Assembly (NCBI RefSeq): GCF_014596935.1
Contig: NZ_JACVXC010000006.1
Coordinates: 62,001-126,000, forward strand
Direction: 5' to 3'
Length of the DNA stretch: 64,000 nt
Origin: Aestuariibaculum suncheonense
GTDB lineage: Bacteria; Bacteroidota; Bacteroidia; Flavobacteriales; Flavobacteriaceae
Shown: piece by piece, positions 17,816-27,256 of the stretch
Layout of the letters: each line of letters begins with the position of its first letter
Numbering within the stretch: position 1 is the stretch's first letter
The notes under the pieces: model-generated
Database searches by the model: none
Seen by the model: the letters and a program-made list of their open reading frames with translations, nothing else
Told to the model about the DNA's origin: nothing
Made by a program: the position numbers and the translations under genes

Positions 17816-18406
17816 ATGTTAGAGAATATTTGGTTTAACATAGAGTATGGTATAAACCACGTACTTGATATTAAAGCCTACGATCATGTTTTATTTCTTA
17901 TCGTATTAACAGTTCCGTATTTATTTAAAGACTGGAAACGTGTGTTTTTACTGGTGTCTATGTTTACGTTAGGGCACACTTTGTCTTTAGTTTTAGCGAC
18001 CTATGGTATGGTAAGTGTAAATGCTGCTATTGTCGAGTTTTTAATTCCTATAACCATTTTAATTGTTGCCTTGTTTAACGTGTTTACCTCGGGGAAAGGC
18101 GCTCAAAAAGAAAAAGTAGGCGTTTTGTTTTTGTCGACTTTATTTTTCGGGTTGATTCACGGCTTAGGCTTCGCCAGGGAATTTAAAATGCTTCTTGGTG
18201 AATCTGATAGTAAACTGGTATTGTTATTGGAATTCGCTTTAGGTATTGAAATTGCACAAATTATTATTGTGTTTATCGTGTTGTTTTTAGGGTATTTGGT
18301 ACAAACCATTTTTCGTTTTTCTAAACGCGACTGGATTATGGTCATCTCGGCTATTGTGGTGGGCTTGGTGATTCCAATGATTTTAAATAGTGATTTTCTG
18401 TCATAA
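17816..18406 (+). CDS. HupE/UreJ-like membrane protein
   Basis: 196 aa with about six membrane helices. The family signature is clear: DHVLFLIVLTVPYLF, FTLGHTLSLVLATYG, EFLIPITILIVA, GLIHGLGFAREF and ALGIEIAQI. Conserved Asp, His and Glu inside the helices suggest metal binding; relatives accompany hydrogenase and urease clusters and are thought to move nickel or cobalt. No urease or hydrogenase is in the window, and Flavobacteriaceae often carry this as a solitary gene, so the substrate is open. Confidence 0.85.
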   Translation: MLENIWFNIEYGINHVLDIKAYDHVLFLIVLTVPYLFKDWKRVFLLVSMFTLGHTLSLVLATYGMVSVNAAIVEFLIPITILIVALFNVFTSGKGAQKEKVGVLFLSTLFFGLIHGLGFAREFKMLLGESDSKLVLLLEFALGIEIAQIIIVFIVLFLGYLVQTIFRFSKRDWIMVISAIVVGLVIPMILNSDFLS

Positions 18407-18514
18407 CTTAGAAATCAAGCACTTTCATCCCAAATTATAGAAACTTTCGTAAAAGTTTAACGAACTAAGGTTGTAATTAAAATACGAACCAAGTATATTC
18501 GTTATATTATTTCG

Positions 18515-18590
18515 CGTGAAGGATCGAGGTAGCTGTTGGAGCTCTTTATTTTATGAAATAAAAGCGACTACCGAAATACTTGTATTCACG
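18515..18590 (+). ncRNA. Structured element: candidate ncRNA or palindromic repeat
   Basis: Three nested pairings lie in one 76-bp block: CGTGAA / TTCACG (outer ends), GGTAG (18528-18532) / CTACC (18568-18572), and an inner hairpin GCTcTTTATTT-TATG-AAATAAAaGC. The block lies between the HupE-like gene and comEB and is not coding. From memory, similar GTGAnGGAT...GCGA elements recur in Flavobacteriaceae genomes, so it may be a dispersed repeat rather than a unique RNA. Strand is unknown; plus is assumed. Confidence 0.45.
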
Positions 18591-18668
18591 AGTTCATTAA
18601 TTTAAAAGTTTTAAATACGAGTAAAACCTGATTGCCAAGAGGCAACACGCCAAAAACAAAATAGATTC

Positions 18669-19100
18669 ATGCCGAAGATTAAACAGCTTAAGTACGATAA
18701 GGCGTATTTAAGAATTGCTAAAGAATGGGGGAAATTGTCTTACTGTAAACGCCGTCAGGTAGGCGCGCTTATTGTAAAGGATAGAATGATAATTTCCGAT
18801 GGGTATAATGGTACGCCATCGGGTTTTGAAAATTTTTGTGAAGATGATGAAGGCTACACCAAATGGTATGTGTTGCATGCCGAAGCTAATGCGATTTTAA
18901 AAGTAGCTGCATCGACACAATCTTGTAAAGGAGCAACCTTGTATATTACTATGTCACCGTGTAAAGAATGTAGTAAATTAATACATCAGGCTGGTATTGT
19001 AAAGGTGGTGTATCAGGATGCTTATAAAGACGACTCCGGACTTAAATTCTTAGAGAAAGCAGGTATAGAACTCAAACAAATTGAAGATATAGACGCTTAA
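18669..19100 (+). CDS. comEB: dCMP deaminase / ComEB-like zinc deaminase
   Basis: 143 aa cytidine/deoxycytidylate deaminase family, converting dCMP to dUMP for dTMP synthesis. Zinc-site motifs HAEANAI (His ligand, proton-shuttling Glu) and SPCKECSKLIHQAG (two Cys ligands). The N-terminal SYCKRRQVGALIVKD and GYNGTPSGFENFCED match dCMP deaminases and ComE operon protein 2. The stop overlaps the start of the S41 protease by one base, so the two are translationally coupled. The symbol is assigned by family only. Confidence 0.92.
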   Translation: MPKIKQLKYDKAYLRIAKEWGKLSYCKRRQVGALIVKDRMIISDGYNGTPSGFENFCEDDEGYTKWYVLHAEANAILKVAASTQSCKGATLYITMSPCKECSKLIHQAGIVKVVYQDAYKDDSGLKFLEKAGIELKQIEDIDA

Positions 19101-20692
19101 TGTCCAGTAATAAAAAATACTTGCCCTTAATTTTAGGTGTCGCAATAGCGGCAGGGATTTTTATTGGTGGAAAGTTAAATTTTAGCGATTCGCCCGACCG
19201 TTTGTTTTCTACCAATAGCAAAAAGGATAAGTTAAACCGACTTATTGATTATATCGATTACGATTATGTTGATGACATTAATACAGATAGTATTGTTGAT
19301 GTAACGGTAAACGGTATTCTGGAGAATCTCGATCCGCATTCCGTTTACATTCCAAAAGAAGATATGCAGCGCGTTGCCGAAAATATGAAAGGTGATTTTA
19401 TTGGTATTGGCGTTAGTTTTTTTCCGGTTAGAGATAGTATTGCAGTAATTCGAACCATCGAAGGCGGGCCAAGTGAAAAGGCAGGCATAAAAGGAGGTGA
19501 TCGTATTTTAATGGCAGATGGCGATACGCTTTACGGAGCTAATCTGAAGAGTGATGACTTGGTCGATAAACTCAAAGGGCCGGAAAATACCAAAGTGCGA
19601 TTAAAAGTCTACAGAAGAAGTGAGTCTAAACTTTTGGACTTTACGGTGAAACGCTCGAGTATTCCTATTAAAAGTGTGGATGCGGCTTATATGCTCACAG
19701 ACAAACTGGGGTACATAAAAATTAACCGGTTTGCAGAATCAACCTATAAAGAGTTCAAAAAGGGCTTAGATAAATTGTTAGCTCAGGGCGCTACCGAAAT
19801 GGTATTAGATTTACGCGATAATCCGGGTGGTTTCCTTGGGGTAGCCGAGCAGATTGTAGATGAGTTTTTAGAGGATGAAAAACTAATTCTGTTTACGAAA
19901 AACAAACGTGGCCATATCGAAAAAAACTTCGCCACCAGTAAAGGCGATTTTGAAAAAGGGAAGCTCTTTGTTTTAATTAACGAAAATTCGGCATCAGCAA
20001 GTGAAATTGTGGCCGGCGCACTTCAGGATAACGATAAAGGAACTATTGTTGGTCGTCGTAGTTACGGTAAAGGTTTAGTGCAACGCGAAATGGATTTAGG
20101 CGATGGCAGTGCGGTGCGTTTAACCGTGTCACGTTATTACACCCCAACCGGACGTTCTATTCAGCGTTCATACGATAAAGGAAACGACGATTATTACCAC
20201 GATTATTTTGAGCGCATAGAAAGTGGAGAGTTGTTTGATTCTGATAAAATTAAAGTGGCAGACTCACTTCGGTTCACAACGCCTAAAGGCAAAGTGGTTT
20301 ATGGGGGTGGCGGCATTATTCCCGATGTATTTGTGCCTATAGATACGAGTTTACAAAATGAAACTTTAACCTTTTTACAACGCAGTGGCTTTATAAGCAA
20401 CTTTGTGTTTGTGGAGTTGGATAAAGATCGAAATGCTTACAGTCATATTTCTCGTGATGACTTTATCAATAGTTTTATGGTAAGTGATGAAATGGTCTTT
20501 GATTTTCAGGATTACGTAAATGTGCGTACTAATACTAAAATCACTTTTGTAGCATACCACGATGAGGTAAAGCAATATATTAAAGCAGCGCTAGCCGATC
20601 AGTTATATGGTGATGGTGCTTTCGAACAGATTATCAATCAGAGTGATATTATGATTGATGAGGTGATTAAATTAAGTGAAACCAACGAGTAA
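19100..20692 (+). CDS. S41 family C-terminal processing peptidase
   Basis: 530 aa Prc/CtpA-type serine protease. An N-terminal membrane anchor (YLPLILGVAIAAGIFIGGKL) holds it in the periplasm. PDZ domain: GIGVSFFPVRDSIAVI...GPSEKAGIKGGDRIL. The Ser-Lys dyad lies in NENSASASEIVAGAL and GRRSYGKGLVQ. It removes or trims C-termini of envelope proteins in related bacteria. It overlaps comEB by one base and ends directly against the convergent oxidoreductase (stop codons adjacent, no terminator), so antisense read-through is likely. Confidence 0.95.
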   Translation: MSSNKKYLPLILGVAIAAGIFIGGKLNFSDSPDRLFSTNSKKDKLNRLIDYIDYDYVDDINTDSIVDVTVNGILENLDPHSVYIPKEDMQRVAENMKGDFIGIGVSFFPVRDSIAVIRTIEGGPSEKAGIKGGDRILMADGDTLYGANLKSDDLVDKLKGPENTKVRLKVYRRSESKLLDFTVKRSSIPIKSVDAAYMLTDKLGYIKINRFAESTYKEFKKGLDKLLAQGATEMVLDLRDNPGGFLGVAEQIVDEFLEDEKLILFTKNKRGHIEKNFATSKGDFEKGKLFVLINENSASASEIVAGALQDNDKGTIVGRRSYGKGLVQREMDLGDGSAVRLTVSRYYTPTGRSIQRSYDKGNDDYYHDYFERIESGELFDSDKIKVADSLRFTTPKGKVVYGGGGIIPDVFVPIDTSLQNETLTFLQRSGFISNFVFVELDKDRNAYSHISRDDFINSFMVSDEMVFDFQDYVNVRTNTKITFVAYHDEVKQYIKAALADQLYGDGAFEQIINQSDIMIDEVIKLSETNE

Positions 20693-21304
20693 TTAGTTAT
20701 CTATTTTATCGTGAACTTTCGCGTCTTTCCCGTCATTCCAAAGCGTTAAAATGTCGGTAGCCACATGTGCACCGCTGCCCGAACAAATAGCAAACTGACT
20801 GCGCCATCCGGCTAACGATCCGGCAACATATAGGTGCTCTTCAATGAAATGATTGGTATTTTTCAGCCAGATACGCTCTTTTTCAATGGGTGATCTGGGA
20901 TGTGGTTCAACGAAGACTTCTAAACCTTTAATGTGCATTAAATTAGTGTAGCCTACGGCAACGACGACAAGTTTGGCGTCGTAACTGTTTTTGTTGGTGT
21001 TAACTATAAATCCGTTTTCAGTTTTTGTCAGTTCCAGAACTTTTTCACCTTGAATTTGGTTGACGTGAGGATATAATTCAGCGAGTTGCTGTTTGCCGCT
21101 TTCTAAAATAGATTTGCCTGTAGTTCCTGGGTTTAGCCCCAGTACATTATTGAATAAGGCTGTTTGCAGATGCGATGTTTTCTGGTGTGCAATAATACCA
21201 ATCTGTTTGTCTTTAGCGTAAGCTTTGTCTTTAGCAGATCCTAAAACTAATGCGCAAGACAAGCCGGCTGCACCACCTCCAATAATTAAAGCATCAAACT
21301 TCAT
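20693..21304 (-). CDS. Small FAD-dependent oxidoreductase (single-domain, thioredoxin-reductase-like)
   Basis: 203 aa. The FAD motif GGGAAGLSCAL is at the N-terminus and the FAD-closing motif LYVAGSLAGWRSQFAICSGSGAHVA at the C-terminus. Compared with thioredoxin reductase (about 310 aa), the inserted NAD(P)H domain and the CxxC disulfide are absent, so this is a one-domain flavoprotein needing another electron source. It starts 1 bp after the stop of the 67-aa gene and likely forms an operon with that gene and marC. Substrate unknown. Confidence 0.85.
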   Translation of the reverse strand: MKFDALIIGGGAAGLSCALVLGSAKDKAYAKDKQIGIIAHQKTSHLQTALFNNVLGLNPGTTGKSILESGKQQLAELYPHVNQIQGEKVLELTKTENGFIVNTNKNSYDAKLVVVAVGYTNLMHIKGLEVFVEPHPRSPIEKERIWLKNTNHFIEEHLYVAGSLAGWRSQFAICSGSGAHVATDILTLWNDGKDAKVHDKIDN

Positions 21305-21305
21305 A

Positions 21306-21509
21306 TTAACGACGTTCTTTTACTTTTTGTTCAATACGTTTAGATGTGTATAAAATAAGCATGATTAAAATGGCGCAAAGCGATGCTAAAATGGTAATTA
21401 AAGCAATGGTACTTTCGCCTTGTAATGGTGCGCTGAAGTCGATTTTTGTGACATTAAACGCCACAAGAGCTAAGGCTAAAACACTAATGATAATGGTTGC
21501 TATTTTCAT
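21306..21509 (-). CDS. Small two-helix membrane protein
   Basis: 67 aa with two hydrophobic helices (KIATIIISVLALALVAFNV and TIALITILASLCAILIMLIL) and a basic tail (KRIEQKVKERR), the layout of small DUF-type inner-membrane proteins. It fits tightly between marC (11 bp upstream) and the flavoprotein (1 bp downstream), which argues it is translated. Function unknown. Confidence 0.75.
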   Translation of the reverse strand: MKIATIIISVLALALVAFNVTKIDFSAPLQGESTIALITILASLCAILIMLILYTSKRIEQKVKERR

Positions 21510-21520
21510 TTTAAGAAGTT

Positions 21521-22108
21521 TTAAGTTAAATCAAATAAAGCCTTAATGTTATGAGCAAACAGTTTTACAGCTATCGCTAATAAAATAACTCCGAATACTT
21601 TACGGATGATGTTAATACCATTCTGACCTATAAGGCGCTCAATCTTTTTAGAAGTTTTGAGCACTACAAAAATAATAATAACATTTAAGAGTACGGCAAC
21701 AATTATATTTTCAGTGCTAAACTCGGCACGTAGTGATAGTAATGTGGTTAAACTTCCTGGTCCGGCAATTAAGGGGAAGGCCAGTGGGAATACCGTTGCT
21801 GACATGGCACTATGTTCTTCTTCTTTATAAAGTGTGATGCCTAAAATCATTTCTAAAGCAATAAAGAATAAGATAAAAGAACCCGCAACCGCAAAAGAAT
21901 TGACATCAATACCTACCAGGTTTAAAATACTTTTTCCTAAAAATAGGAACATAATTAAAATAACGCCGGCGATAATTGAGGCTTTACCACTTTGAATGTG
22001 TCCCATCTTTTTTCGTAAATCGATAATAATAGGAATGTTACCAATAATATCGATAACTGCAAAAAGAACCATAAAGGCTGTAAAAATTTCTTTAAAGTTA
22101 AACTGCAT
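21521..22108 (-). CDS. MarC family integral membrane protein
   Basis: 195 aa with six hydrophobic helices. Family blocks: FMVLFAVIDIIGNIPIII, GSFILFFIALEMILGI, FPLAFPLIAGPGSLTTLLSL and GQNGINIIRKVFGVILLAIA. MarC proteins have no settled function; the multiple-antibiotic-resistance link has not held. It is the first gene of a three-gene minus-strand operon. Promoter TACATTTG (22140-22133) lies 25 bp before the ATG. Confidence 0.93.
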   Translation of the reverse strand: MQFNFKEIFTAFMVLFAVIDIIGNIPIIIDLRKKMGHIQSGKASIIAGVILIMFLFLGKSILNLVGIDVNSFAVAGSFILFFIALEMILGITLYKEEEHSAMSATVFPLAFPLIAGPGSLTTLLSLRAEFSTENIIVAVLLNVIIIFVVLKTSKKIERLIGQNGINIIRKVFGVILLAIAVKLFAHNIKALFDLT

Positions 22109-22132
22109 AACGTCGCATTTTTAATTTAGTAA

Positions 22133-22140
22133 CAAATGTA
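22133..22140 (-). promoter_or_regulatory. -7 element TACATTTG for the marC operon
   Basis: Exact TAnnTTTG on the minus strand; G at 22133, 25 bp from the marC ATG. Confidence 0.6.
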
Positions 22141-22186
22141 TAGCAATATGATAAATAACAATAGTGTTTTAAAGATAAAGTTTCGT

Positions 22187-22194
22187 TATTTTTG
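22187..22194 (+). promoter_or_regulatory. -7 element TATTTTTG for the DUF3109 gene
   Basis: Exact TAnnTTTG; G at 22194, 26 bp before the ATG at 22220. It is divergent from the marC promoter 47 bp away. Confidence 0.6.
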
Positions 22195-22219
22195 CAGCCG
22201 AAAAGCGGATTAGAAAAGT

Positions 22220-22786
22220 ATGTTTCAATTAGGAAAAACCATTGTCTCTGAAGACATTATAGAAAAGGAATTTGTGTGTAATCTTTCAGCATGTAAAGGG
22301 GCGTGCTGCGTTGATGGTGATGCTGGAGCGCCATTGGATAAGGAAGAAGCGCAAATTTTAAAAGAGATTTATCCTAAGGTGAAACCGTATTTGCGTCAGG
22401 AAGGTATCGATGCTATTGAAGCACAGGGTACCTTTATTACTTCTGAAGACGATGGTGAATTAGAAACGCCTCTGATTAATGGTGCCGATTGCGCTTATGT
22501 AATTTACGACGACAAAGACGTAGCGCTTTGCGGTATTGAAGCTGCTTACCGAAATGGTGATGTAAACTGGAAAAAACCCGTATCCTGCGAATTGTACCCA
22601 ATTCGTGTTCAGGATTACAGCGAATTCTCGGCTGTGAATTATCATAAATGGCAAATTTGCGACGACGCTTGTTCGTTAGGAAAGGAATTACAGGTGCCGG
22701 TTTACAAATTTGTTAAGAACGCTTTGATAAGAAAATTTGGAGAGGACTGGTATATGGAATTGGAGAAAATAGCTGAAGCTAAATAA
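22220..22786 (+). CDS. DUF3109 family Cys-rich protein
   Basis: 188 aa. The N-terminal cysteines in FVCNLSACKGACCVDGDAGAP, then NGADCAYV, DKDVALCGIE, WKKPVSCELYPIRV and WQICDDACSLGK, match the DUF3109 pattern, which is related to the YkgJ-type cysteine clusters proposed to bind zinc or iron-sulfur. There is no export signal, so it is probably cytoplasmic. Function unknown. It stands upstream of nrdB but 280 bp away, with a hairpin between. Confidence 0.9.
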   Translation: MFQLGKTIVSEDIIEKEFVCNLSACKGACCVDGDAGAPLDKEEAQILKEIYPKVKPYLRQEGIDAIEAQGTFITSEDDGELETPLINGADCAYVIYDDKDVALCGIEAAYRNGDVNWKKPVSCELYPIRVQDYSEFSAVNYHKWQICDDACSLGKELQVPVYKFVKNALIRKFGEDWYMELEKIAEAK

Positions 22787-22813
22787 TCCTCTAAAACACC
22801 TTTAAAACAAAGG

Positions 22814-22831
22814 GTTTTACGCTCGTAAAAC
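22814..22831. terminator. Perfect palindromic hairpin, possible terminator or operator
   Basis: GTTTTACG-CT-CGTAAAAC, an 8-bp stem 27 bp after the DUF3109 stop, followed by CTTTTAATTT. The 2-nt loop is short for RNA, so it could instead be a DNA operator in the nrdB upstream region. Confidence 0.5.
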
Positions 22832-22841
22832 TTTTAATTTC

Positions 22842-22931
22842 TGTAAACTTTTTGGAAAAACAAAAAATGTAAATTATTGATTTTCAGTAATTAAACATTT
22901 TTTATTTGTAAACTTCTTATTGTCAGTAATT
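22842..22931 (+). promoter_or_regulatory. Paired direct repeats in the nrdB upstream region
   Basis: TGTAAACTT occurs at 22842-22850 and 22907-22915; TCAGTAATT occurs at 22884-22892 and 22923-22931. The region from 22787 to 23066 has no gene and is very AT-rich. The repeats may be regulator sites for the ribonucleotide reductase genes. I do not see a canonical NrdR box. Confidence 0.35.
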
Positions 22932-23066
22932 TTCATAATTGTTAAAAACTTTTAAACAATGTTTATAACTAAAGCTTTCATTTTTAACATCATTTTCCAA
23001 TATTTGTTACTCCCAAATCGATTAAAAATTTTCGTTAAACTTTAAAATTTAAAATACTCAAAAACA

Positions 23067-24047
23067 ATGTCTCAGGCTATCGAACCCATCCTCCAAGAAA
23101 ATAAAGATCGTTTTGTAATATTCCCAATTCAGCATCATGATATCTGGGAGTGGTATAAAAAATCAGAAGCAAGTTTCTGGACCGCTGAGGAAATCGATTT
23201 ACATCAGGATTTAACAGATTGGAAAGATAAGTTGACCGATGATGAGCGTTATTTTATAAAACACATCTTAGCATTCTTCGCCGCTAGTGATGGTATTGTA
23301 AACGAAAATTTAGCTGAAAACTTCGTAAATGAAGTGCAGTATAGTGAGGCGAAATTCTTCTACGGATTTCAAATCATGATGGAAAATATTCATAGTGAAA
23401 CCTATTCTCTGTTAATTGATACTTACGTAAAAGACGAGAAAGAAAAAGATATTCTATTCAACGCTATTGAAAATTTCCCGGCGATTAAGAAAAAAGCAGA
23501 CTGGGCTTTAAAATGGATTGAGTCTCCAAGTTTTGCCGAGCGTTTAATTGCGTTCGCAGCAGTAGAAGGGATTTTCTTCTCGGGAGCATTCTGTTCTATT
23601 TTCTGGTTAAAAAAACGTGGTTTAATGCCTGGTTTAACCTTCTCTAACGAGTTAATCTCAAGAGATGAAGGGGTGCACTGCGATTTTGCGGTACACTTAC
23701 ATAACAATCACTTGGTAAATCAGGTGCCTAAAGAGCGTATTAAAGATATTATTGTTAATGCTTTAGATATCGAGCGCGAGTTTATCACCGAGTCGTTACC
23801 GGTTAGTTTAATTGGTATGAACTCGAAATTAATGACACAGTACTTGGAATTTGTGACCGATAGATTGTTAGTCGAGTTAAACTGTGAGAAAGTGTATAAC
23901 GTAGGCAATCCGTTTGACTTTATGGATATGATTTCGTTACAGGGAAAAACCAATTTCTTTGAAAAACGTGTGTCTGAATATCAAAAAGCCGGAGTTCTTA
24001 ACAAAGAAGAAGATAAAGATAAGTTCTCTTTCGACGAAGATTTTTAA
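23067..24047 (+). CDS. nrdB: Ribonucleoside-diphosphate reductase, beta subunit (class Ia)
   Basis: 326 aa radical-generating subunit of aerobic ribonucleotide reductase. The tyrosyl-radical Tyr and iron ligands lie in [20 protein letters not shown]; further ligands are in [26 protein letters not shown] and [14 protein letters not shown]. The C-terminal acidic tail ([11 protein letters not shown]) is the peptide that docks into the alpha subunit. The alpha gene follows on the same strand after 202 bp containing a hairpin. The long AT-rich upstream region is probably regulatory. Confidence 0.97.
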   Translation: MSQAIEPILQENKDRFVIFPIQHHDIWEWYKKSEASFWTAEEIDLHQDLTDWKDKLTDDERYFIKHILAFFAASDGIVNENLAENFVNEVQYSEAKFFYGFQIMMENIHSETYSLLIDTYVKDEKEKDILFNAIENFPAIKKKADWALKWIESPSFAERLIAFAAVEGIFFSGAFCSIFWLKKRGLMPGLTFSNELISRDEGVHCDFAVHLHNNHLVNQVPKERIKDIIVNALDIEREFITESLPVSLIGMNSKLMTQYLEFVTDRLLVELNCEKVYNVGNPFDFMDMISLQGKTNFFEKRVSEYQKAGVLNKEEDKDKFSFDEDF

Positions 24048-24092
24048 TTAAAAGTCTTTTCGAAGAACCACTTATTATGCTATAAAAGTATC

Positions 24093-24118
24093 ATCTCATG
24101 CCTTACAGGGCATGAGAT
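24093..24118. other. Hairpin between nrdB and nrdA
   Basis: 10-bp perfect stem ATCTCATGCC / GGCATGAGAT with a 6-nt loop, 45 bp after nrdB. No T run follows on the plus strand, so it is more likely an mRNA-processing or stability element, or a partial attenuator, than a full terminator. Confidence 0.55.
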
Positions 24119-24249
24119 TCAAACAAAATTTTATTTATCCAACTAAGTCATCTAAGTGTTAGTCAGATTATTGTGATTAATATTTGGAAATATCTAATTA
24201 ACCCTTTTTCTGAAGCTGTAATCAGGAAAACCAAAACACGTGTAATACT

Positions 24250-26736
24250 ATGTATGTAATCAAAAGAGACGGCAGAAAAGAACAGGTTATGTTCGACAAA
24301 ATCACCGCTAGGGTGCGAAAATTATGTTACGGATTGAACGAGTTAGTAGATCCATTAAAAGTAACAATGCGAGTAATTGAAGGACTTTATGATGGTGTAA
24401 CCACGAGCGAACTTGATAATTTAGCTGCTGAGATTGCTGCAACCATGACTACGGCACATCCAGATTATGCGCGTTTAGCAGCACGTATCTCTGTGTCTAA
24501 CTTACATAAAAATACCAAAAAGACATTCAGTGAGGTCATGCACGATCTTTACACGTATATTAACCCGCGTACGGGGCAGGAAGCACCGCTTTTAGCTGAC
24601 GATGTGTATAAGGTGATTATGGATAATAAAGACGTATTAGACTCTACCATAATTTATAACCGTGATTTTGGGTATGATTACTTCGGGTTTAAAACATTAG
24701 AGCGCTCTTATTTATTAAAGTTGAATGGAAAGATTGCCGAGCGTCCGCAACATATGTTAATGCGTGTGGCTGTTGGTATTCATTTAGACGATATCGACTC
24801 TGTAGTGGAAACGTATGAGTTAATGTCTAAGAAGTATTTTACTCACGCAACGCCGACCTTATTCAATTCAGGAACGCCAAAACCACAAATGTCGTCTTGT
24901 TTCCTTTTAACGATGAAAGATGACAGTATTGATGGTATTTACGATACACTAAAGCAAACCGCAAAAATATCACAATCTGCAGGAGGTATTGGTTTGGCTA
25001 TTCACAATATCCGTGCAACAGGAAGCTATATTGCCGGAACCAACGGAACATCGAACGGAATTGTACCGATGTTAAAAGTATTTAACGACACAGCGCGTTA
25101 TGTAGATCAGGGAGGTGGAAAACGTAAAGGAAGTTTTGCGATGTACATCGAGACCTGGCATGCCGATATTATGGATTTCTTAGATCTTAAGAAAAACCAC
25201 GGTAAAGAAGAAATGCGTGCACGCGATTTATTTTACGCGATGTGGATTTCAGACTTGTTCATGAAGCGTGTGCAGGAAGACGGTCCTTGGACTTTAATGT
25301 GTCCAAACGAATGTCCTGGGTTAGACGAAGTTCACAGTGAAGCATTCGAGGAATTATATTTAAAATACGAAAGCGAAGGCAAAGGGCGTAAAACCATTAA
25401 AGCCCGTGAACTTTGGGAGAAAATTTTAGAATCTCAAATCGAAACCGGTACGCCTTACATGTTGTACAAAGATGCTGCAAACCGTAAATCGAATCAGCAG
25501 AATTTAGGAACGATTCGTTCATCTAACTTATGTACTGAAATTTTAGAATATACCTCTCCCGATGAAGTTGCGGTATGTAACTTAGCGTCAATTGCGTTAC
25601 CAATGTTTGTGAAAAATGGCGAGTTCGATCATAAAGAATTATACCGTATTACAAAACGTGTAACGAAGAACTTAAACCGAGTAATCGACAGAAACTACTA
25701 CCCTGTAATTGAAGCTGAAAACTCGAATATGCGTCACCGTCCTATTGGATTAGGTGTGCAGGGATTGGCTGATACGTTTATTAAATTACGTATGCCATTC
25801 ACCAGCGATGAAGCAAAACAGCTTAACCAGGATATATTTGAAACGCTTTACTATGCAGCTGTAACAGCAAGTATGGAAGAAGCTAAAGTAGATGGGCCGT
25901 ATCAAACTTATGAAGGCTCTCCTATTAGCAAAGGACAGTTTCAGCATAACCTTTGGAATATTAAAGATGAGGAGTTAAGCGGTAACTGGGATTGGGAAAA
26001 ATTACGTGAACAGGTGTTAAAACATGGTGTGCGTAACTCACTTTTAGTAGCGCCAATGCCAACGGCTTCTACATCTCAGATTTTAGGAAATAACGAATGT
26101 TTTGAGCCATATACCTCTAATATTTATACACGTCGTGTGTTATCAGGTGAATTTATTGTAGTAAACAAGCATTTATTAGAAGACTTAGTTGAATTAGGAC
26201 TTTGGAATGAAGGTTTAAAGCAAGAGATTATGCGTGCTAATGGTTCTGTACAAAATGTAGATGTGCCGCAGCATATTAAAGAGCTTTACAAGACGGTTTG
26301 GGAGTTAAGCATGAAGGATATCATTGATATGTCTCGTCAGAGAGGTTACTTTATCGATCAGTCACAATCCCTTAACTTATTTATGGAAGGTGCAACCATG
26401 GCGAAATTAACGTCTATGCACTTTTACGCCTGGAAAAGCGGCTTAAAAACAGGAATGTATTACTTGCGTACCAAGAGTGCGGTTGATGCAATTAAATTTA
26501 CCTTACAAACGAGTAAAAAAGAAGAGCCGGTTGCTCAGGCTGTAGAGCTTAGTGAGGTGAATATTCAAGCGCAGCAGGAAAAGCAAAACATTGCCGCAAA
26601 AAACGCTGCTAAATTTTCGAAGCAAACTCAGGCTGAAGTTGATGTGCAGCCTTTAACCCCTGAAGAAATGAAAGCCCTGATTGCACAAGCTAAAGCCGGA
26701 CAAGGCGACGACGATTGTGTGATGTGTGGCTCATAA
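24250..26736 (+). CDS. nrdA: Ribonucleoside-diphosphate reductase, alpha subunit (class Ia)
   Basis: 828 aa catalytic subunit that reduces NDPs to dNDPs. An N-terminal ATP-cone ([18 protein letters not shown]...) supports dATP inhibition. Active-site cysteines: [17 protein letters not shown] (radical Cys) and SNLCTEI. The C-terminal CVMCGS carries the Cys pair that re-reduces the active site with thioredoxin. [18 protein letters not shown] and the radical-transfer Tyr region are present. A charged, Gln/Ala-rich linker of about 60 residues precedes the tail. It ends in a strong shared terminator. Confidence 0.97.
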   Translation: MYVIKRDGRKEQVMFDKITARVRKLCYGLNELVDPLKVTMRVIEGLYDGVTTSELDNLAAEIAATMTTAHPDYARLAARISVSNLHKNTKKTFSEVMHDLYTYINPRTGQEAPLLADDVYKVIMDNKDVLDSTIIYNRDFGYDYFGFKTLERSYLLKLNGKIAERPQHMLMRVAVGIHLDDIDSVVETYELMSKKYFTHATPTLFNSGTPKPQMSSCFLLTMKDDSIDGIYDTLKQTAKISQSAGGIGLAIHNIRATGSYIAGTNGTSNGIVPMLKVFNDTARYVDQGGGKRKGSFAMYIETWHADIMDFLDLKKNHGKEEMRARDLFYAMWISDLFMKRVQEDGPWTLMCPNECPGLDEVHSEAFEELYLKYESEGKGRKTIKARELWEKILESQIETGTPYMLYKDAANRKSNQQNLGTIRSSNLCTEILEYTSPDEVAVCNLASIALPMFVKNGEFDHKELYRITKRVTKNLNRVIDRNYYPVIEAENSNMRHRPIGLGVQGLADTFIKLRMPFTSDEAKQLNQDIFETLYYAAVTASMEEAKVDGPYQTYEGSPISKGQFQHNLWNIKDEELSGNWDWEKLREQVLKHGVRNSLLVAPMPTASTSQILGNNECFEPYTSNIYTRRVLSGEFIVVNKHLLEDLVELGLWNEGLKQEIMRANGSVQNVDVPQHIKELYKTVWELSMKDIIDMSRQRGYFIDQSQSLNLFMEGATMAKLTSMHFYAWKSGLKTGMYYLRTKSAVDAIKFTLQTSKKEEPVAQAVELSEVNIQAQQEKQNIAAKNAAKFSKQTQAEVDVQPLTPEEMKALIAQAKAGQGDDDCVMCGS

Positions 26737-26803
26737 TGATAAGCATTCTATTGACGCTTTATAATGGGCTGAGAATGATTTTTTAATTAAGTGTTATATT
26801 ATG

Positions 26804-26831
26804 AAAAAGCACCTCGAAAGAGGTGCTTTTT
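26804..26831. terminator. Bidirectional terminator between nrdA and ppnP
   Basis: 12-bp stem AAAAAGCACCTC / GAGGTGCTTTTT capped by a GAAA (GNRA-type) tetraloop. Confidence 0.93.
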
Positions 26832-26851
26832 TAGTTTATTTAAAGCCAAAA

Positions 26852-27133
26852 CTATTTGTATTGGCATAAGTATGCGGTTTGCGTACTTACCTTCACTAAA
26901 AAGCTCTTATGGGCTTCTATTTGGTAAGCTTCACCGGCTTTATAAGTAACCCATTCTGGTGCGTCTGGTAATTTTACGGTCATTTGCCCTTCTATCACGG
27001 TCATGGTTTCGTGTAACGAGGTTGAGAATTCGTATTCGCCTGGTTCCATAACGCCTAAAGTCGATTTTCCGGTCGCCGAAGTGTAGCCTAAAGATTTGAC
27101 ATTGTCGTCAAAATAACTGTTTTCTGAAATCAT
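26852..27133 (-). CDS. ppnP: Pyrimidine/purine nucleoside phosphorylase, PpnP family
   Basis: 93 aa, full length for the family (formerly DUF1255/YaiE). Single cupin fold: SYFDDNVKSLGYTSATGKST, GVMEPGEYEFSTSLHETMTVIEG and KAGEAYQIEAHKSFLVKV. Known members split nucleosides with inorganic phosphate into base and ribose-1-phosphate. It sits between the dNTP genes and the phosphate block. Promoter TACATTTG (27157-27150) is 17 bp before the ATG, and no PHO-like box is seen there. Confidence 0.93.
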   Translation of the reverse strand: MISENSYFDDNVKSLGYTSATGKSTLGVMEPGEYEFSTSLHETMTVIEGQMTVKLPDAPEWVTYKAGEAYQIEAHKSFLVKVSTQTAYLCQYK

Positions 27134-27203
27134 AATTGGTTGTTTTTTACAAATGTATATAAAAATGATAGGAATTACGATGTATTCTTGCGTAGGCAGT
27201 CAT

Positions 27204-27240
27204 AAAAAAAAGCCTGCGATATTCTCACAGGCTTTTTTTT
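27204..27240 (-). terminator. Intrinsic terminator after the PiT gene
   Basis: 13-bp stem AAAAAAAAGCCTG / CAGGCTTTTTTTT with an 11-nt loop, 16 bp beyond the stop at 27257. Confidence 0.9.
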
Positions 27241-27256
27241 ATAAAGTAAGGTTTAT

